From Odobenus rosmarus divergens (lineage: Eukaryota > Chordata > Mammalia > Carnivora > Odobenidae): 64,000 nt of DNA. The position numbers and the translations under genes were made by a program. The stretch lies in NCBI RefSeq assembly GCF_000321225.1, contig NW_004450380.1, forward strand, positions 2,845,397 to 2,909,396, given 5' to 3'. Below are positions 8,976-19,984 of the stretch, in pieces. How positions within the stretch are numbered: the stretch's first letter is position 1; the number at the start of each line of letters is the position of its first letter. Under the pieces are notes generated by a model. The model was not told where the DNA came from. It did no database searches and was given only the letters and a program-made list of their open reading frames with translations.

Positions 8976-11900
8976 GCTTTGCAGCCAGAGACTATGGAGC
9001 TGGGGAGCAATATGGTCACATCCTCAGAGCCCTTCATTCTGTGGGGAGGAAACCCAGGGCAGCTCAGTGGTCAGACCCAGGACTGTTTTCCTTGCCTGTG
9101 TTCCTGGCCTCTTCCCTGCCTCTTTAAAAAGTCCTCTGTAGTCTGGAAGGAGGGCAAACAGGCAGGCAGAGGGGTCTGGATGTAGGGAAGGGAAAGGAAG
9201 AGGAAGACCTGCCCGCTCAGGCTCTGGTCTCCAGCCTGAAAGAGTGCAGCATGCACGGAGTCCAGCTGTGACCTGCAGACAGGCAGGCCCGTCCCCTGGT
9301 GACATCCCAGTGGGCAAACTCTGAAGGTTCTCATGAACTTGAGTGGGTTGGCCCCATGGGTGTACGGTGTCCACAAGCACATGGGGGGGGGGGGCGGCGC
9401 TGTCTATCACCTTGCCGGCGGCAGCCAGGCTCCATGAGATCCCTCCCGACAGGAGATCAAAAACAAATCTGGGAACAAATGTGTCCTGTTTCATCCCCTC
9501 CCCCCACCCCCCCGGGGCACAACTCTGGGTCATCAGTCGGTCCGGACACATGAAGGTCTGAGGCGGAGAGCTGCTCGAAAGCAGGACGGCCGTGAGAGTA
9601 GACAGCTGCTTCAAGTCCTTCACAGGAAATCCTCCTACTTGAAAGCTCTCTTGGATGTTCTCTTCCCTTCTACTCAGCAGCAGATGTCAGATGTCTCTGG
9701 GATCCGGCAGAGGAAGATGAATGGGCCAGAAGCACTGCCTAAAAACGTCTTTGCATAAAGGGAAATAACCCTCCATGGGACCCCACTAATAGGGAGTCCA
9801 GAAAAAGGTCAGGCCTGACCTGGGAGAGCTCACCTCCATCCCTGTCCCTCATGGAAACCCTCTGCTGGATTGGGGCCTGGCCTTGCTGCTCAGGAGGATG
9901 CCCCGACTAGCTTTTTGTGCCCTCCTGGCCATATTTCTCCAGGTTCCTCACCTCAAGGATATTCTGGACATTTGACTCAGAGGCTAAATGACAAAGGTCA
10001 TCTTCCTAGCACTCCAACAAGGTAAGGTGGATTTGCATGTGTTTAAACCTTCCTTTCGGCCTTTCTTCCAGTTGTAAGTTTCACTTTCTTCCAGCTTTAG
10101 AAATCAGGTCTGCTCCTCAAGAGCTGAAGTTAATTGTGGCTGATCTAGAATCTTAGTGCTTGTGCTACAGCAGGATAAGAGCCTGAGCCTCTGTAGGAGG
10201 CTTCTGGGAATTACAGAACCTTCTGGAATTACAGAGTCACAGGCAGAAAGGGGAAGCTGTGTGGCTGTCCCCAGGCCTCACTCCCACACTTCCATGCCTG
10301 CTTCCTTACGGAGGGGCCATGAGGACCATAGGGTCCAGAGTCCTCATGGTACGGCCTGAGAGGTGGGAAGAGGGTGAGCGCTGACTCTTCAGGACTCAAC
10401 CCGGGGTTCCCTCCATGACAGCACTGTGCAGCCTCCTATAGGGGAGGGACCCGAGTCTCCCCTATACCTAGACGTGGCTTCTGAGACACCCAGAGGGATC
10501 GCAGGATCTTCCCAGTCAAGATGCTCTTGATGGTGCTCTGTGTTCTCTTATTTGGTGGTGAACACAGCCTTGGAAGCAAAGGCGAGGGCAGGGGGTGACC
10601 CCTGAGCATTATGTATAAGATTTGAGACACTAAGATTAGAAGATTTTATCCATGGGGGTGGCTAGAAGCAGAGAAGACCCAGAGGGTAGAGCTAGGGCAG
10701 AGGACCAATTTGAAGAAACTGAAAAAACATCGACATCATTCATCTAGAAGGTGAAACTAAATATAGATACACTTAACAAGCAGACATGATCATTTTATGA
10801 GTGATGGGGGAGCAGAAGAGAACGGGAGAGAAAGGAAAGAAAGAAGTAGGATTCAGTAATGTGCAAAGCCTGGCAGTGACCGTCTTCCGTATGTGTGCGA
10901 AGGATGTGTCTCTCCGGGGGGACAGGAGGTAAGTGGAAACGCAGACCTGCTGATGCAGGATATCTGGTCCTTGTCTTGGGTGTCAACCGGCGGACAGGTG
11001 AGCTGGGGCAACAGTTCTCAGTGATGCAGGGCGAGAGCACCCCGTGGCTGTAGGCACAGCTCTCCATGGAGGCTGCAACCCTTCAGCCCAGTGGGAAGAA
11101 GAGGGCTTTTTCCTCCATACAGACAGTAAATCCCTGACAAACCAGAGCAATTGTTTCCTATAGCTCTGCGTCTCCCTTCGCTCAGCCCCTCCCACCCGCC
11201 ACACGCACATGTCAGAAAGGACAATTTTGGTTTCATTTCCTGCAGGAGCATATAAAACAGATTAAGGAAATATAAACTTGGAGCCGGCTCGCACTGGGAA
11301 AAGCTTATCTCTTCCCATTACATTTGATTTTTTTAATAGCAGCATTTAAAAAGAGCCTCCACATAATCTTCAGCAGAGGACTCATTTGAAGCCTCCAAAG
11401 GGGCTGCTACATCGGGTATGGACTCTAAATGTGACACGAGAGATGGTGGCACTGACTGTCTGCCATGTGACAGGCGTGGTTCATTCCAGAATAAAGACAG
11501 GGTCCCAGAACTGATTGCAGTCTTATCACATCTTTTTAAGTAATTTTAAAATTGTGGTCTTATATTAAATACGTGAAATCAAATCATAAAAAAAAAATCA
11601 AATCATGATTTAACATTGCAAACAACAGCCCGCTTATTAATTTTTAATACAAATATATTAAGATTATCAGGGATCTCATATACTCTCTACCATGAGCCTG
11701 AGGGGATCCAATAAATGACTTCCCCAAGCATGATTTAAATATGGATATAAAATCAGAGGGAAAAGAAATGTATGCCTGATAAACGCAAGAGGGAAAAATC
11801 CAAGTTTTCTTACTCTGCATGTCTCAGGTTGAAAGCTGAGTGGAGGAGGGGGAGGGGGACATGGTCTGAGGCATGTGAAGCAGGAAATGTAAGAAGCCAG

Positions 11901-12405
11901 ACCTACAACACATCCCGCAGTTCCAGAGCAAGAGCTCTTTCCAATGGGCAGCAGAAAATTCCACAGTCTTTAATGACACACCGGAGCTCAGCAGCGCCCC
12001 TGCTGGCTTTGCTCTGCTCTATGTCTTGAATAACAGCATAGGATCCACAGGAAGGACCTGTGTTCCCTGCCTCCCTTCCCTGGGAGGCAAAACTTCCTTA
12101 GTGAAAACGTGGATCCATTCATTCACTAAATATTGTCTAAGCAGCTCTAACGAGTAAGACTTGGCCTTACCCGGAGAAGAGCTCTGGGTAGAAGGAGACA
12201 GAATTAGAGCAGAGGAGTCTGTGATCAAGGGAACTGGGAGGTGTTGGGTGTCCAGGGGAGGGAAGAACCAACACAGCCCAAGGGGACTGCCGAGGGGTTA
12301 CAGAGGTGGTGAGCTCAGGGCTGTGCCTTCCACTGGTAGTAAAAGGGCTGCTTCATATTGTTATATTTAACTAATCAATCAATCCAATGAGTAGGTATTG
12401 AGTAC
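8976..12405. other. Unique intergenic DNA
   Basis: Mostly non-repetitive. GC-rich around 9000-9560 with a 12-G run at 9383-9394 and a C-rich run at about 9497-9515. A short imperfect tandem repeat lies at 10201-10237. A reverse-strand frame of about 200 codons at 9024-9623 runs across the homopolymers and has no domain or splice support, so it is not called a gene. Confidence 0.4.
10201..10237. repeat. Two-copy short tandem duplication
   Basis: 'cttctgggaattacagaac' is followed directly by a near copy 'cttctggaattacagagt'. The copies differ by one deletion and two terminal bases. Confidence 0.8.
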
Positions 12406-12409
12406 CTGA

Positions 12410-12490
12410 GAGACCCTGAAGAAGTCATGTCGCCTCCCTGTGCCTCAGTTTCCTCAATTAAATAATGAAGAGACTAAACTGGATTAGTTC
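12410..12490 (+). repeat. MIR SINE core fragment
   Basis: 'ctccctgtgcctcagtttcc' (about 12432) is the conserved MIR core, followed by a degraded 'aaataatgaagagac'. An ancient mammalian repeat. Confidence 0.8.
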
Positions 12491-12509
12491 TAGGGGTAAA
12501 CCAAGTCTC

Positions 12510-12725
12510 AGAAATCGGTGGTGTGGATTTGGCTTTGTTCCAAATACTGTGTTACCTATTTCTAATTTAATTCTATGTGGTCAGAGAATTTACTCTGGGC
12601 GACTGGAATCCTTTTATCCTCACTGAGATTTGTTTATGGCCCAGCATGTGGTCTGGTATATGATCTGTAGGCACTGAAAAGAGTATGTATTCTGCTATTA
12701 TTGGGTGGAGTGTTCTATAATTTTT
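12510..12725 (-). mobile_element. LINE-1 ORF2 middle fragment (separate copy)
   Basis: Antisense of mid-ORF2: 'attctatgtggtcagagaa' (12571), 'gtatgtattctgctatt' (12684) and 'ttgggtggagtgttctat' (12700). It lies to the left of the ORF2 C-terminal part that starts at 12730 on the same strand, which is the wrong order for one intact element. It is therefore a separate or rearranged copy. Confidence 0.75.
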
Positions 12726-14340
12726 TTTTTGAGACTACCATACTATTTTCCATAGCAGTTGCACAATTTTGCATTCCTACTGGTAATGTACAAGGGTTCC
12801 AATTTCTCTACATCCACATGAACACTTGTTTTCTGTTTTGTTTTGATAATAGCCATCTTAAAGGGTGAGAAGTGTGGTTTCTGATTTGCATTTCCCTAAT
12901 GAATAGTGAGGTTAAATATCCTTTCATGTTATTTGGCCATTTGTCTATCTTCTCTGAAGAAATGTCTCATCAAATCCTTGCCCACTTTTTAAAGATTTTA
13001 CATATGTATGTATGTATGTATGTATTGTGAGCAGGGGGAGGGGCAGAAGGAGAGGGAGAGAGAATCCCAAGCAGACCCTGCACTGAGCATGGAGCCTGAT
13101 GCAGGGGCTCAATCCCATGACCCTGAGATCACAACCTGAGCCAAAATCAAGAGTCGGATGCTCAACTGACTGAGCCACCTAGGCACCCCTTTGCTTACTT
13201 TTTAATTTGACTGTTTTCTTGTTGTTGAGTTTTAGGAATTCTCTATATATGCTGGATATTAATCCCTTATTAGATACGTGATTTGCAAAAATGTCTTATT
13301 CTGTGGGTTGCCTTTTTACTGTTGATTGTGCCCCTAGATACACAAAAGTTTTAAATTCTGAAGCAGTCCAACTTATTTTTTTGTTGTTGCCTGTGCCTTT
13401 GGTGTCATATATAAGAAATTGCTAAATCCAATGTCATGAAATTTTTCCTCTATGTTTTCTTCTAAGAGTTTTATAGTTTCAGCTCTTATATTTACATATT
13501 TGCTCCATCTTGAGTTACTTTTTTAAAAACAGTGTTAGTAAGGGTCCATCTTCATTCTTTTGCATGTGGATATCCAGTTTTCCCAACATCATTTGTTGGA
13601 GAGACTGTCCTTTCCCCATTAAGTGGTCTTGGTACCCTGGTCAAAAATCACTTGAACATATATGTGACAGTTGATTTTTGGGCTCTCTGTTCTATCCCAT
13701 TGGTCTATATGGCCATCTTTTTGCTGGTACCACATTCTTCTGATTACTGTAAGCTTTGTAGTAAATTTTGAAATCAGGAAGTGGGTAAAGCCTTACAATT
13801 ATTTTCTTCTTTTTTAAGATTGTTTTGTCTACTGGGGTCCCTTGAGGTTTCACATGAATTTTAGGATAGACCTTTTTATTTCTTGAAAAAATCATTGGGA
13901 TTTTGATAGAGGTTACACTCATTCTATGGATGGCTTTGCGTAGTACTGACATCTAACAATATTCAGTCTTCCAATCAAAAACATGGAAAGTTATTCTATT
14001 TACTTATGTCTTCTTTAATTTTTTTCAGCAATGTTTTATCGTTTTCAGTGTATAACTCTTTCACCTCCATGGTTAAGTTACTTCCCAAGTATTTTATTCT
14101 GTAGATACTATTGTAAGTGGAAATGTTTCCTTAATTTCCTTTTTGGATTGTTCACTGTTGTTGTATAAGAACACAACTGACTTTTGTATGTTGATTTTAT
14201 ATCCTGATACTTTGTTGAATTTGTTAGTTTTAACAGTTTTTTTTGTGGAATATTTAAGGTTTCTATATATATGATCATGTTATCGATAAACAGAGATAAT
14301 TTTATTTCTTTCTTTCCAATTTGAATGCTTCTGCCATTAT
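12726..14340 (-). mobile_element. LINE-1 (L1M) ORF2 C-terminal half, reverse strand
   Basis: Continuous antisense L1 ORF2, split by a SINE at 12993-13190. Landmarks in order are 'gagactaccatactatttt' (12731), 'tgatttgcatttccctaat' (12882), 'cattggtctatatggcc' (13699) and 'tatcctgatactttgttg' (14201). It has many stops and indels. At about 14340 the sequence jumps from the ORF2 reverse-transcriptase region to ORF1, so a large internal segment is missing. Confidence 0.85.
12993..13190 (-). mobile_element. Can-SINE, reverse, inserted in L1
   Basis: Reverse-oriented copy with the head at the right ('actgagccacctaggcaccc'). Its tail contains a (TATG)n microsatellite at 13002-13025. The flanking 15-bp repeats 'ttgcccactttttaa' (12978-12992) and 'ttgcttactttttaa' (13191-13205) differ at two bases and mark the target duplication inside the L1. 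Confidence 0.95.
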
Positions 14341-15210
14341 TTCTTCAAGTACTCTTTCCACCCTGACTTCTTGCTTTCCTCCTTCTGGGATGCCAATGTT
14401 GCATCTTTGTTACTGGTCCCACGGGTCCCTGAAATTCTGTTCAATTATACCTTTTATTCAGTCGATTCCTCTGTTTTTCAAGGCTGGGGAGCTTCTATTG
14501 TTCTATCTTCAAGTTCACTAATTCATTCTTCTGACCTCTCCATTCTGTTGTAAAGCGCTAGTCTGTTTATTTTGGTAATTGTATTTATCAGTTCTTAAAT
14601 TTCCATTTGCATCTGCTTTATATTTTCTTTTTTAAGATTTTTTATTTATTTGAGAGAGAGTGAGAGTGAGAGGATCACAGAGAGGAAGAGGGAGAAGCTG
14701 ACTCACCGCTGAGCAGAGAGCCCAATGCAGGGCTCGATCCCAGAACCCTGGGATCATGACCTGCGCTGAAGGCAGACGCTCAACCGACTAAGCTACCCAG
14801 GTGCCCTGTAACTTCTTTATATTTTCTATCTTGTTGCTGAGACTTTCTATTTTTTCATTTGTTTTGAGGGTGTTCGTAACTGCTCATTACAACATTTTTA
14901 TAATGGCTGCTTTAAAACCTCTGTCAGCATCTATGGATTGTCTTTTTTTTTTCCCCCATTAGATTGAGATCTTCCTGGTTCTTGGTATGACAAGTGATCT
15001 TCAATTGAATTCTGGAAATTCTGGATATTCAGTTGAGATTCTGAATTTTATTTAAACCTTCTGTTTTAGCTGGCTTTCTCTGACATTGCTCCAGTAGGAG
15101 AATGAAGAGGTAAAAATGGGGTATTTTTACCCCATTTATTGCTGTGTTTTACCCCACATATTTTACCCCATAACAAGGTGTTATGTTGTTACTGCCAGGT
15201 GGAGATAAAC
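14341..15210 (-). mobile_element. LINE-1 (L1M) ORF1 and 5' UTR region, reverse strand
   Basis: Antisense ORF1/5' region: 'cttcaagttcactaattc' (about 14508), 'ctgagactttctattttttc' (14838), 'gatcttcctggttcttgg' (14968) and 'ctggctttctctgacattgc' (15070). Together with 12726-14340 it forms one reverse-strand L1M with an internal deletion. A SINE lies inside it at 14631-14807. Confidence 0.7.
14631..14807 (-). mobile_element. Can-SINE, reverse, inserted in L1 ORF1
   Basis: Complete reverse copy with (T)n/GA-rich tail at left and 'actaagctacccaggtgccc' head at right. The flanks share 'ctttatattttct' (left 14618-14630, right about 14815), consistent with a target duplication with a few extra bases at the head end. 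Confidence 0.92.
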
Positions 15211-16659
15211 GTCCAGAATCCTCACTTGGCTTCTTATTTGTACTGGGCTTACACTTTCCTGTAGGTAAATTTCTGCTTGTTTCCTTTAATAGGACTTAAT
15301 CACTATGCTTTCATCTTATTGACCATTCTGTTACTTAACTTCTCCTTTTTTGGTTCAGAAACATACACTTGAAACTAATATTCTCTATCTGGAGGTCCGT
15401 AGGAGGCATTCATATGTATCAGAGCCAGACACATTCAAATAACTCTTTGAAGGCATTATGGATGATTATCGCACAATGTGTCTGTCTGTATTCTGTCCCC
15501 GCTCTCTCCATCCCATCTGCCCACATGCTAAGGTGTGATATTACACATTCAGAAGACAGCTTTTTAACCCAGAGGCTATGGGCACTTACAGAGTCCAAGG
15601 AAGGGTTTCAGGCAGTCCCTGAAGTCCCCGCCCCCACCCAGTGTACAAGGTGTTGTGTGTATGTACATTTTTCTCTAGCGAGTCAGTGGTTCTTATCAGA
15701 TTTCTAAATAAGAACGTGATCAAAGTGGTTAAGAATCACTGTAGCAGACTAAAGAATGGGAACCAAAGAATTGCATGCTCTAAATCAGCCATTTTGGGGG
15801 CCTTAAATTTAGGGTATAGGCTGGGTAGACAGAGACCTGTATGGTTATGCTTTGAGCTTTCCCTGGATGAGCTAATAGCTCTATGAGAATGAGAGGAACG
15901 TCTAGGAGCTCCCTGCTCAGGCCCAGCAAAAGCTAGAAAGATCCTCAAAATGAAAAATGCTTCAACAAAATGAAAGGAACGTTACAGTGTATTATAAACA
16001 ATTTACATCTAAATAAAAAATGATTACCGAAGGGGAAGAAGTCTGGTGTTCTCCAACCTGCCTTCAGCTAACAAGGCGCTAACGAAGCAGCTAGTCTAGC
16101 CCAGGGTGAGGGAGTCAGTGGCGTGCAGAGCTCCCAGGAAAGAAACAGGTTCACTGACAAGCCAGCCCTGACCAACACGGTTCCCCGTGAGCTCCAAGAA
16201 GTCAAATTAGCGGCTAACAAAATTCTTCCAAGAAATAAATGGAAAGGATTGAAAACAGATTAGAGACAGGAGAAAGAAGGAAAGAAACACAGCAAAGGGA
16301 CCCCAGGACTGGCCTGTGGCAGCAGTCAGAAGCATTTCAGCTGAGCCCAGTGGAGATGAAAGCCTAAACCAAATCAGGGTTGGGCTAAGTGGATCCCTTT
16401 CCTGGAGGAGGCTGGCCTAATGGAATCTGTAACCAATTTCTGTTTCTGAAGCTTTTCTCATTTCTGCTCCAAAATCAGCCTTTGAAACCCTTTTCAAGTT
16501 CTTTCATCCTATTATTTCCAGAGTTCCTAAAAAAGAATATCTAAGAAAACGTCAGTTTCAAAGGCAAAGAACAGATCTTCCCTTTCCCCTCTCCGGGTTA
16601 CCTGAGCCCTAAGAAAACTGAGGAAGACAGGCTTTCTGCAGAATGAACTGGCCTGCTCC
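15211..16659. other. Unique intergenic DNA
   Basis: Mostly non-repetitive. The stretch 15660-15750 ('agtcagtggttcttatcag', then 'gtggttaagaatcactg') resembles a degraded mammalian interspersed repeat whose family I cannot name. No coding signal. Confidence 0.35.
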
Positions 16660-17285
16660 TAGGCTCCCAGGTCCTATGAGCTTGCAAAGCAATGGACATG
16701 TCCTGCCTGTCCCTCTGTGTGACATCATAATTTGTAACAAGACAGATATATCTTTGGTCTTCATCCTGGTTTCTGACACGGAGGTTCTAAAACCCTTGGA
16801 AGTTCCCCAGTGCAGCAAGCAATAAAAATGTCTCTTGTTATGTTAATAAGGTGACTTTCTCAGAAAGCACTTAAGGCTGGGGGCTGGTTGCCAGGAAAAC
16901 CAACCATGTGATTGACCTCTGAGGAGCAAAGAGGAGTTAGAGGCCAAATCAATCCTACCTATGTAATGAAGCCTCTATAAAAACCTTAAAGGATGGGGTT
17001 TAAAGAGCTTCCGGGTTGGTGAAGACATGGAGATTTGGGAAGAGTGGTGAGCTCTGAGAGAGGATGGAAGGTTTGTGCCCCCATGCCTCTCTTCTCTCTG
17101 GCTGTTCCTGATTGATAGCTTTTATAATAATAATAATGATAAGCCCCTCACCTGTGGCATCTGATGCTATCTCTGGGCAGACAGTGTCAGAACCGAACTG
17201 AATTATAGGACACCTAGCTGGTGTCCCAGAATTGCTTGTTGGCGTGGGAAAACCCTCACCAAACACTGCAATTGGTGTGATCAGA
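16660..17285 (+). mobile_element. Ancient LTR of an endogenous retrovirus
   Basis: Modules 'gtctcttgttatgttaata' (16831), 'gttgccaggaaaaccaacc' (16888), 'tgtaatgaagcctctataaa' (16962, with a TATA-like box) and 'agagcttccgggttggtg' (17004) match an old mammalian LTR family that I recognise but cannot name with certainty. A 'tataataataataatgat' stretch (17123-17140) sits where the poly(A) signal is usual. No internal genes remain. Confidence 0.55.
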
Positions 17286-17429
17286 GCCTCACTCTGCTAG
17301 TAAATGGTCAGCAAAGGTCTAGACAGGATCTGGTCCACTAGCCAGAGACATATTACATATACGTATTACCTAAAAGGACAGGACCAGGGTGGGGCTTTTA
17401 AAGATCTCAATTCATTAAAAATTCTATTC

Positions 17430-17560
17430 ATTCAAGTACGTATTTAGTAGAACTTGCTATGTTTGGGGCATGTGTCTCTGTTAGGTGGTGCCAGGAGATA
17501 CAAAAGGTACATAAGTTCAGGGCCCCTTGTGGAATTCCCATTCAACTCGGGGAAACAGAA
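17430..17560 (-). repeat. L2 3'-end fragment, antisense
   Basis: 'ttcattcaagtacgtatt', 'cttgctatgtttggggca' and 'ggagatacaaaaggtaca' follow the antisense L2 end ('attcattcaacaaatattta...tgccaggca'). Degraded. Confidence 0.55.
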
Positions 17561-17749
17561 CATGCCCGTGTGAAATGTTGGGGAACCGTTACAGAACAGA
17601 ACTGTTCAAAGTGGAAATGCCATATCATCCCAAACTACAGACCCAAGTGTTGAAGGGACCGGACAGTGGGAGAATGATCAGAATGACGATTCATGTAACA
17701 AGAAAATCCTTTATAGTCTCAGAATACTTGGGCCTTGGCAAAACCCTCT

Positions 17750-17930
17750 CACACGCTACCTCATTTACTTCTCCAAACCACTCTACGGAGTAGAGATTAT
17801 CTTCATTTTAAAAACAAGAAAATTCTATTCAGAGGCATTCAGAGTCTTGCTTCAAGTCATGGGACTCTCACGTGAACCTCCTCACTCGAAACCTGAGGGC
17901 TCTCCCCACCAGGCAACACAGCCGGGCACA
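17750..17930 (-). repeat. MIR fragment, antisense
   Basis: 'ctctacggagtagagatt', then 'ttcattttaaaaacaaga' and 'cttgcttcaagtcat', are in the order of antisense MIR. Weak but ordered. Confidence 0.5.
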
Positions 17931-18625
17931 CAGCTGCATTTCCGTTGATAATCAAAACGTGGCAAGAGACTCAGCGACTTGCAGAGCCAAACAGGAAGCG
18001 TGGGGTCAGGCCATGCTTTAACCCCAGGCCTGGGGGCAGCCTTGCTGATGCTGCTCCGCGAATCTTCCTTTTGCAGCTATCAGGGTCTTTGCGGGGTCTT
18101 CCCTTTGGTACCAGGAGGAGAAGATGCTAAAACAGTTAACAAAGGAAGCTTCTGGAGGTGAGGTAACATCACAAGAAGAACATGAGGAAGGCAGTATGGA
18201 ACTGGGCCTGAGGGATGCAAAAGGGCAGAGGGCCATGAGGCAGGCTGGTGATGGCCTCGGCGTCCACCCAGCCCACACGATCCCGTAAATCCACCTCTAG
18301 ATGTCTGTCTGCGTTCCTGCCTTTGCAGCTGATGTTTCCTCCAAGAGTTCTGCGCACAGAGGTGATAATAAAGCCTCACACGAGGAATGAAGCGACCCAA
18401 ATCTCCCCTGAGTTGGCATCAGGGGCTCAGCAGATCTAAAGGGATTTCTGTGACTGAGTCTTACTACCGAGTCTCACTGGGCCAGTTTAGAGGAGAAGCA
18501 CAGAGCCTGGGATTCCAGCCTGGATTTAATGACTTGTTCACATGTCTGCCTCCCCCACTGAATTGGAAGGACAACACTGGGCCTAATTCAGATTAATAGA
18601 AGAATTTAATCAACACATTAAATTG
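17931..18625. other. Unique intergenic DNA
   Basis: No recognisable feature. Several short overlapping frames in different phases are not supported. Confidence 0.35.
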
Positions 18626-18629
18626 AACA

Positions 18630-18770
18630 AACTAGACCTGGCTCTACTTCAGTATGACTTTAGGCAGACTCTTGAATGTCTCCATGCCTTAGCTCCTTCA
18701 GTTTTCAAACGGGAACGAAACTATCTGCCCCACTGACCTCATCTGTCATGGGAACCAGGTAAGTAATGAG
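18630..18770 (+). repeat. MIR fragment
   Basis: 'actttaggcagactcttgaa' and 'ccatgccttagctccttcag' are the MIR core. It is followed by a split copy of the 3' part that resumes beyond the SINE at 18965. Confidence 0.65.
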
Positions 18771-18775
18771 CAGTA

Positions 18776-18968
18776 ATTTTTTAAAAGATTTATTTATTTA
18801 TTTTAGAGAGAGAGGAGAGAAGGGCAGAGGGAGAGGGAGAGAGAATCTTAAGCTGACTCCACCCTGAGCCTGATGCAGGTCTCGATCTCATGACCCTGAG
18901 ATCACTACCTGAGCCGAAACCAAGAGTTGGTACACTTAACGGACTGAGCCACCCAGGCGCCCCTACAT
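18776..18968 (-). mobile_element. Can-SINE, reverse, inserted in MIR
   Basis: Complete reverse copy with the head at right ('gactgagccacccaggcgcc'). The flanking repeat 'atgagcagta' at 18766-18775 and 18969-18978 marks the target duplication. Confidence 0.95.
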
Positions 18969-18978
18969 ATGAGCAGTA

Positions 18979-19984
18979 TTAATGCTTTCTAGTCCCACAG
19001 AAATAGAAAGGATTAATTTGAGCACTTATAAAACAACTTGCAGGTGACCCTGGGTTGGATACATCATATACTTGGGAAATTTTCCCCACGTTATTTTTTT
19101 GTCAAAACTTTCACAGTAGACCCTCTTAGGAAGTATTTTCTGCCTCACTGATTCAACCCCTGATGGATATTAGCAGGCCAGTAAAGGCAAGTTTTCTCTG
19201 GGACTGCGAGAGATTGCTAGGTGTTCCTCCATCAGTCTGGGTGGAGCCATCAGACAAGGTAAAAAGAAAGTAAGAGCCGTGTGCCTTCAGGAATCTCAGT
19301 GTTCTTCCTGTTGACCATGGGCTTAATTCAACCAAAGACTGGGAAAGGGAACATAGCTATCATTAAAAAAAAAAAAAAAAAAGGCAAAAAACCAGCACTA
19401 GAAAATTTCATTTTTAAGGAACTTACAGGCATTTGCGATTTTTCTCTTCTACATGTGGGTAGCTGCCCCTGTCATGGGACCAGCCAGTCCCTGGGCCTTC
19501 CCTGAGCAACCTGAGGGAGGGCTGGGATCTCTCTGCTGTAGCTCTTCTGCACACAAGGGCCCTGTGGCCCAGAGGGTCCTGTTCAAGTATCAGGTGCTCC
19601 GTGGGAAACCACACACAACAGGTCTCCCTGAGACCTGCCAACACCTGGACCAGGTGAGCACATCAGCTCTCCATCTGGAAGCCATGGTTTGGGTGAGAGG
19701 GAGCTCTGCTAGGGTGGAAAGTCTGGGGCAGCAGAGAACCCAGGGGCATGGAGGCTCACTGAGAGGGTGAAAATAAACATCACTCTTTCTTGTATTCCAA
19801 CACAGACCCAGTTTTCCCATTTAGTTTCTCGTCACTTACTGTTATCATCGTATGGACCTCTCTCCCTCCCCTCCTCCTTCCTCCAACAAGGAACACCTCC
19901 TCCGTTCCAGGTCCTTGTACAGCACTGAACCGGTTACCAAGATAACCGCAAAGACCTCAGTCTCCTGGGCGACAGGTAATCCTA
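18979..19984. other. Unique intergenic DNA with an A18 tract
   Basis: A homopolymer of 18 A lies at 19365-19382 without a recognisable retroelement body upstream. The rest is non-repetitive and non-coding as far as can be seen. Confidence 0.4.

Noticed and set aside
9024..9623. Reverse-strand frame of about 200 codons
   Set aside because: Crosses a C12 run and a C-rich tract, with Pro/Gly-rich translation and no domain; likely chance.
19365..19382. A18 tract as the tail of a processed pseudogene
   Set aside because: No recognisable coding or mRNA-like body upstream and no flanking target repeat noticed.
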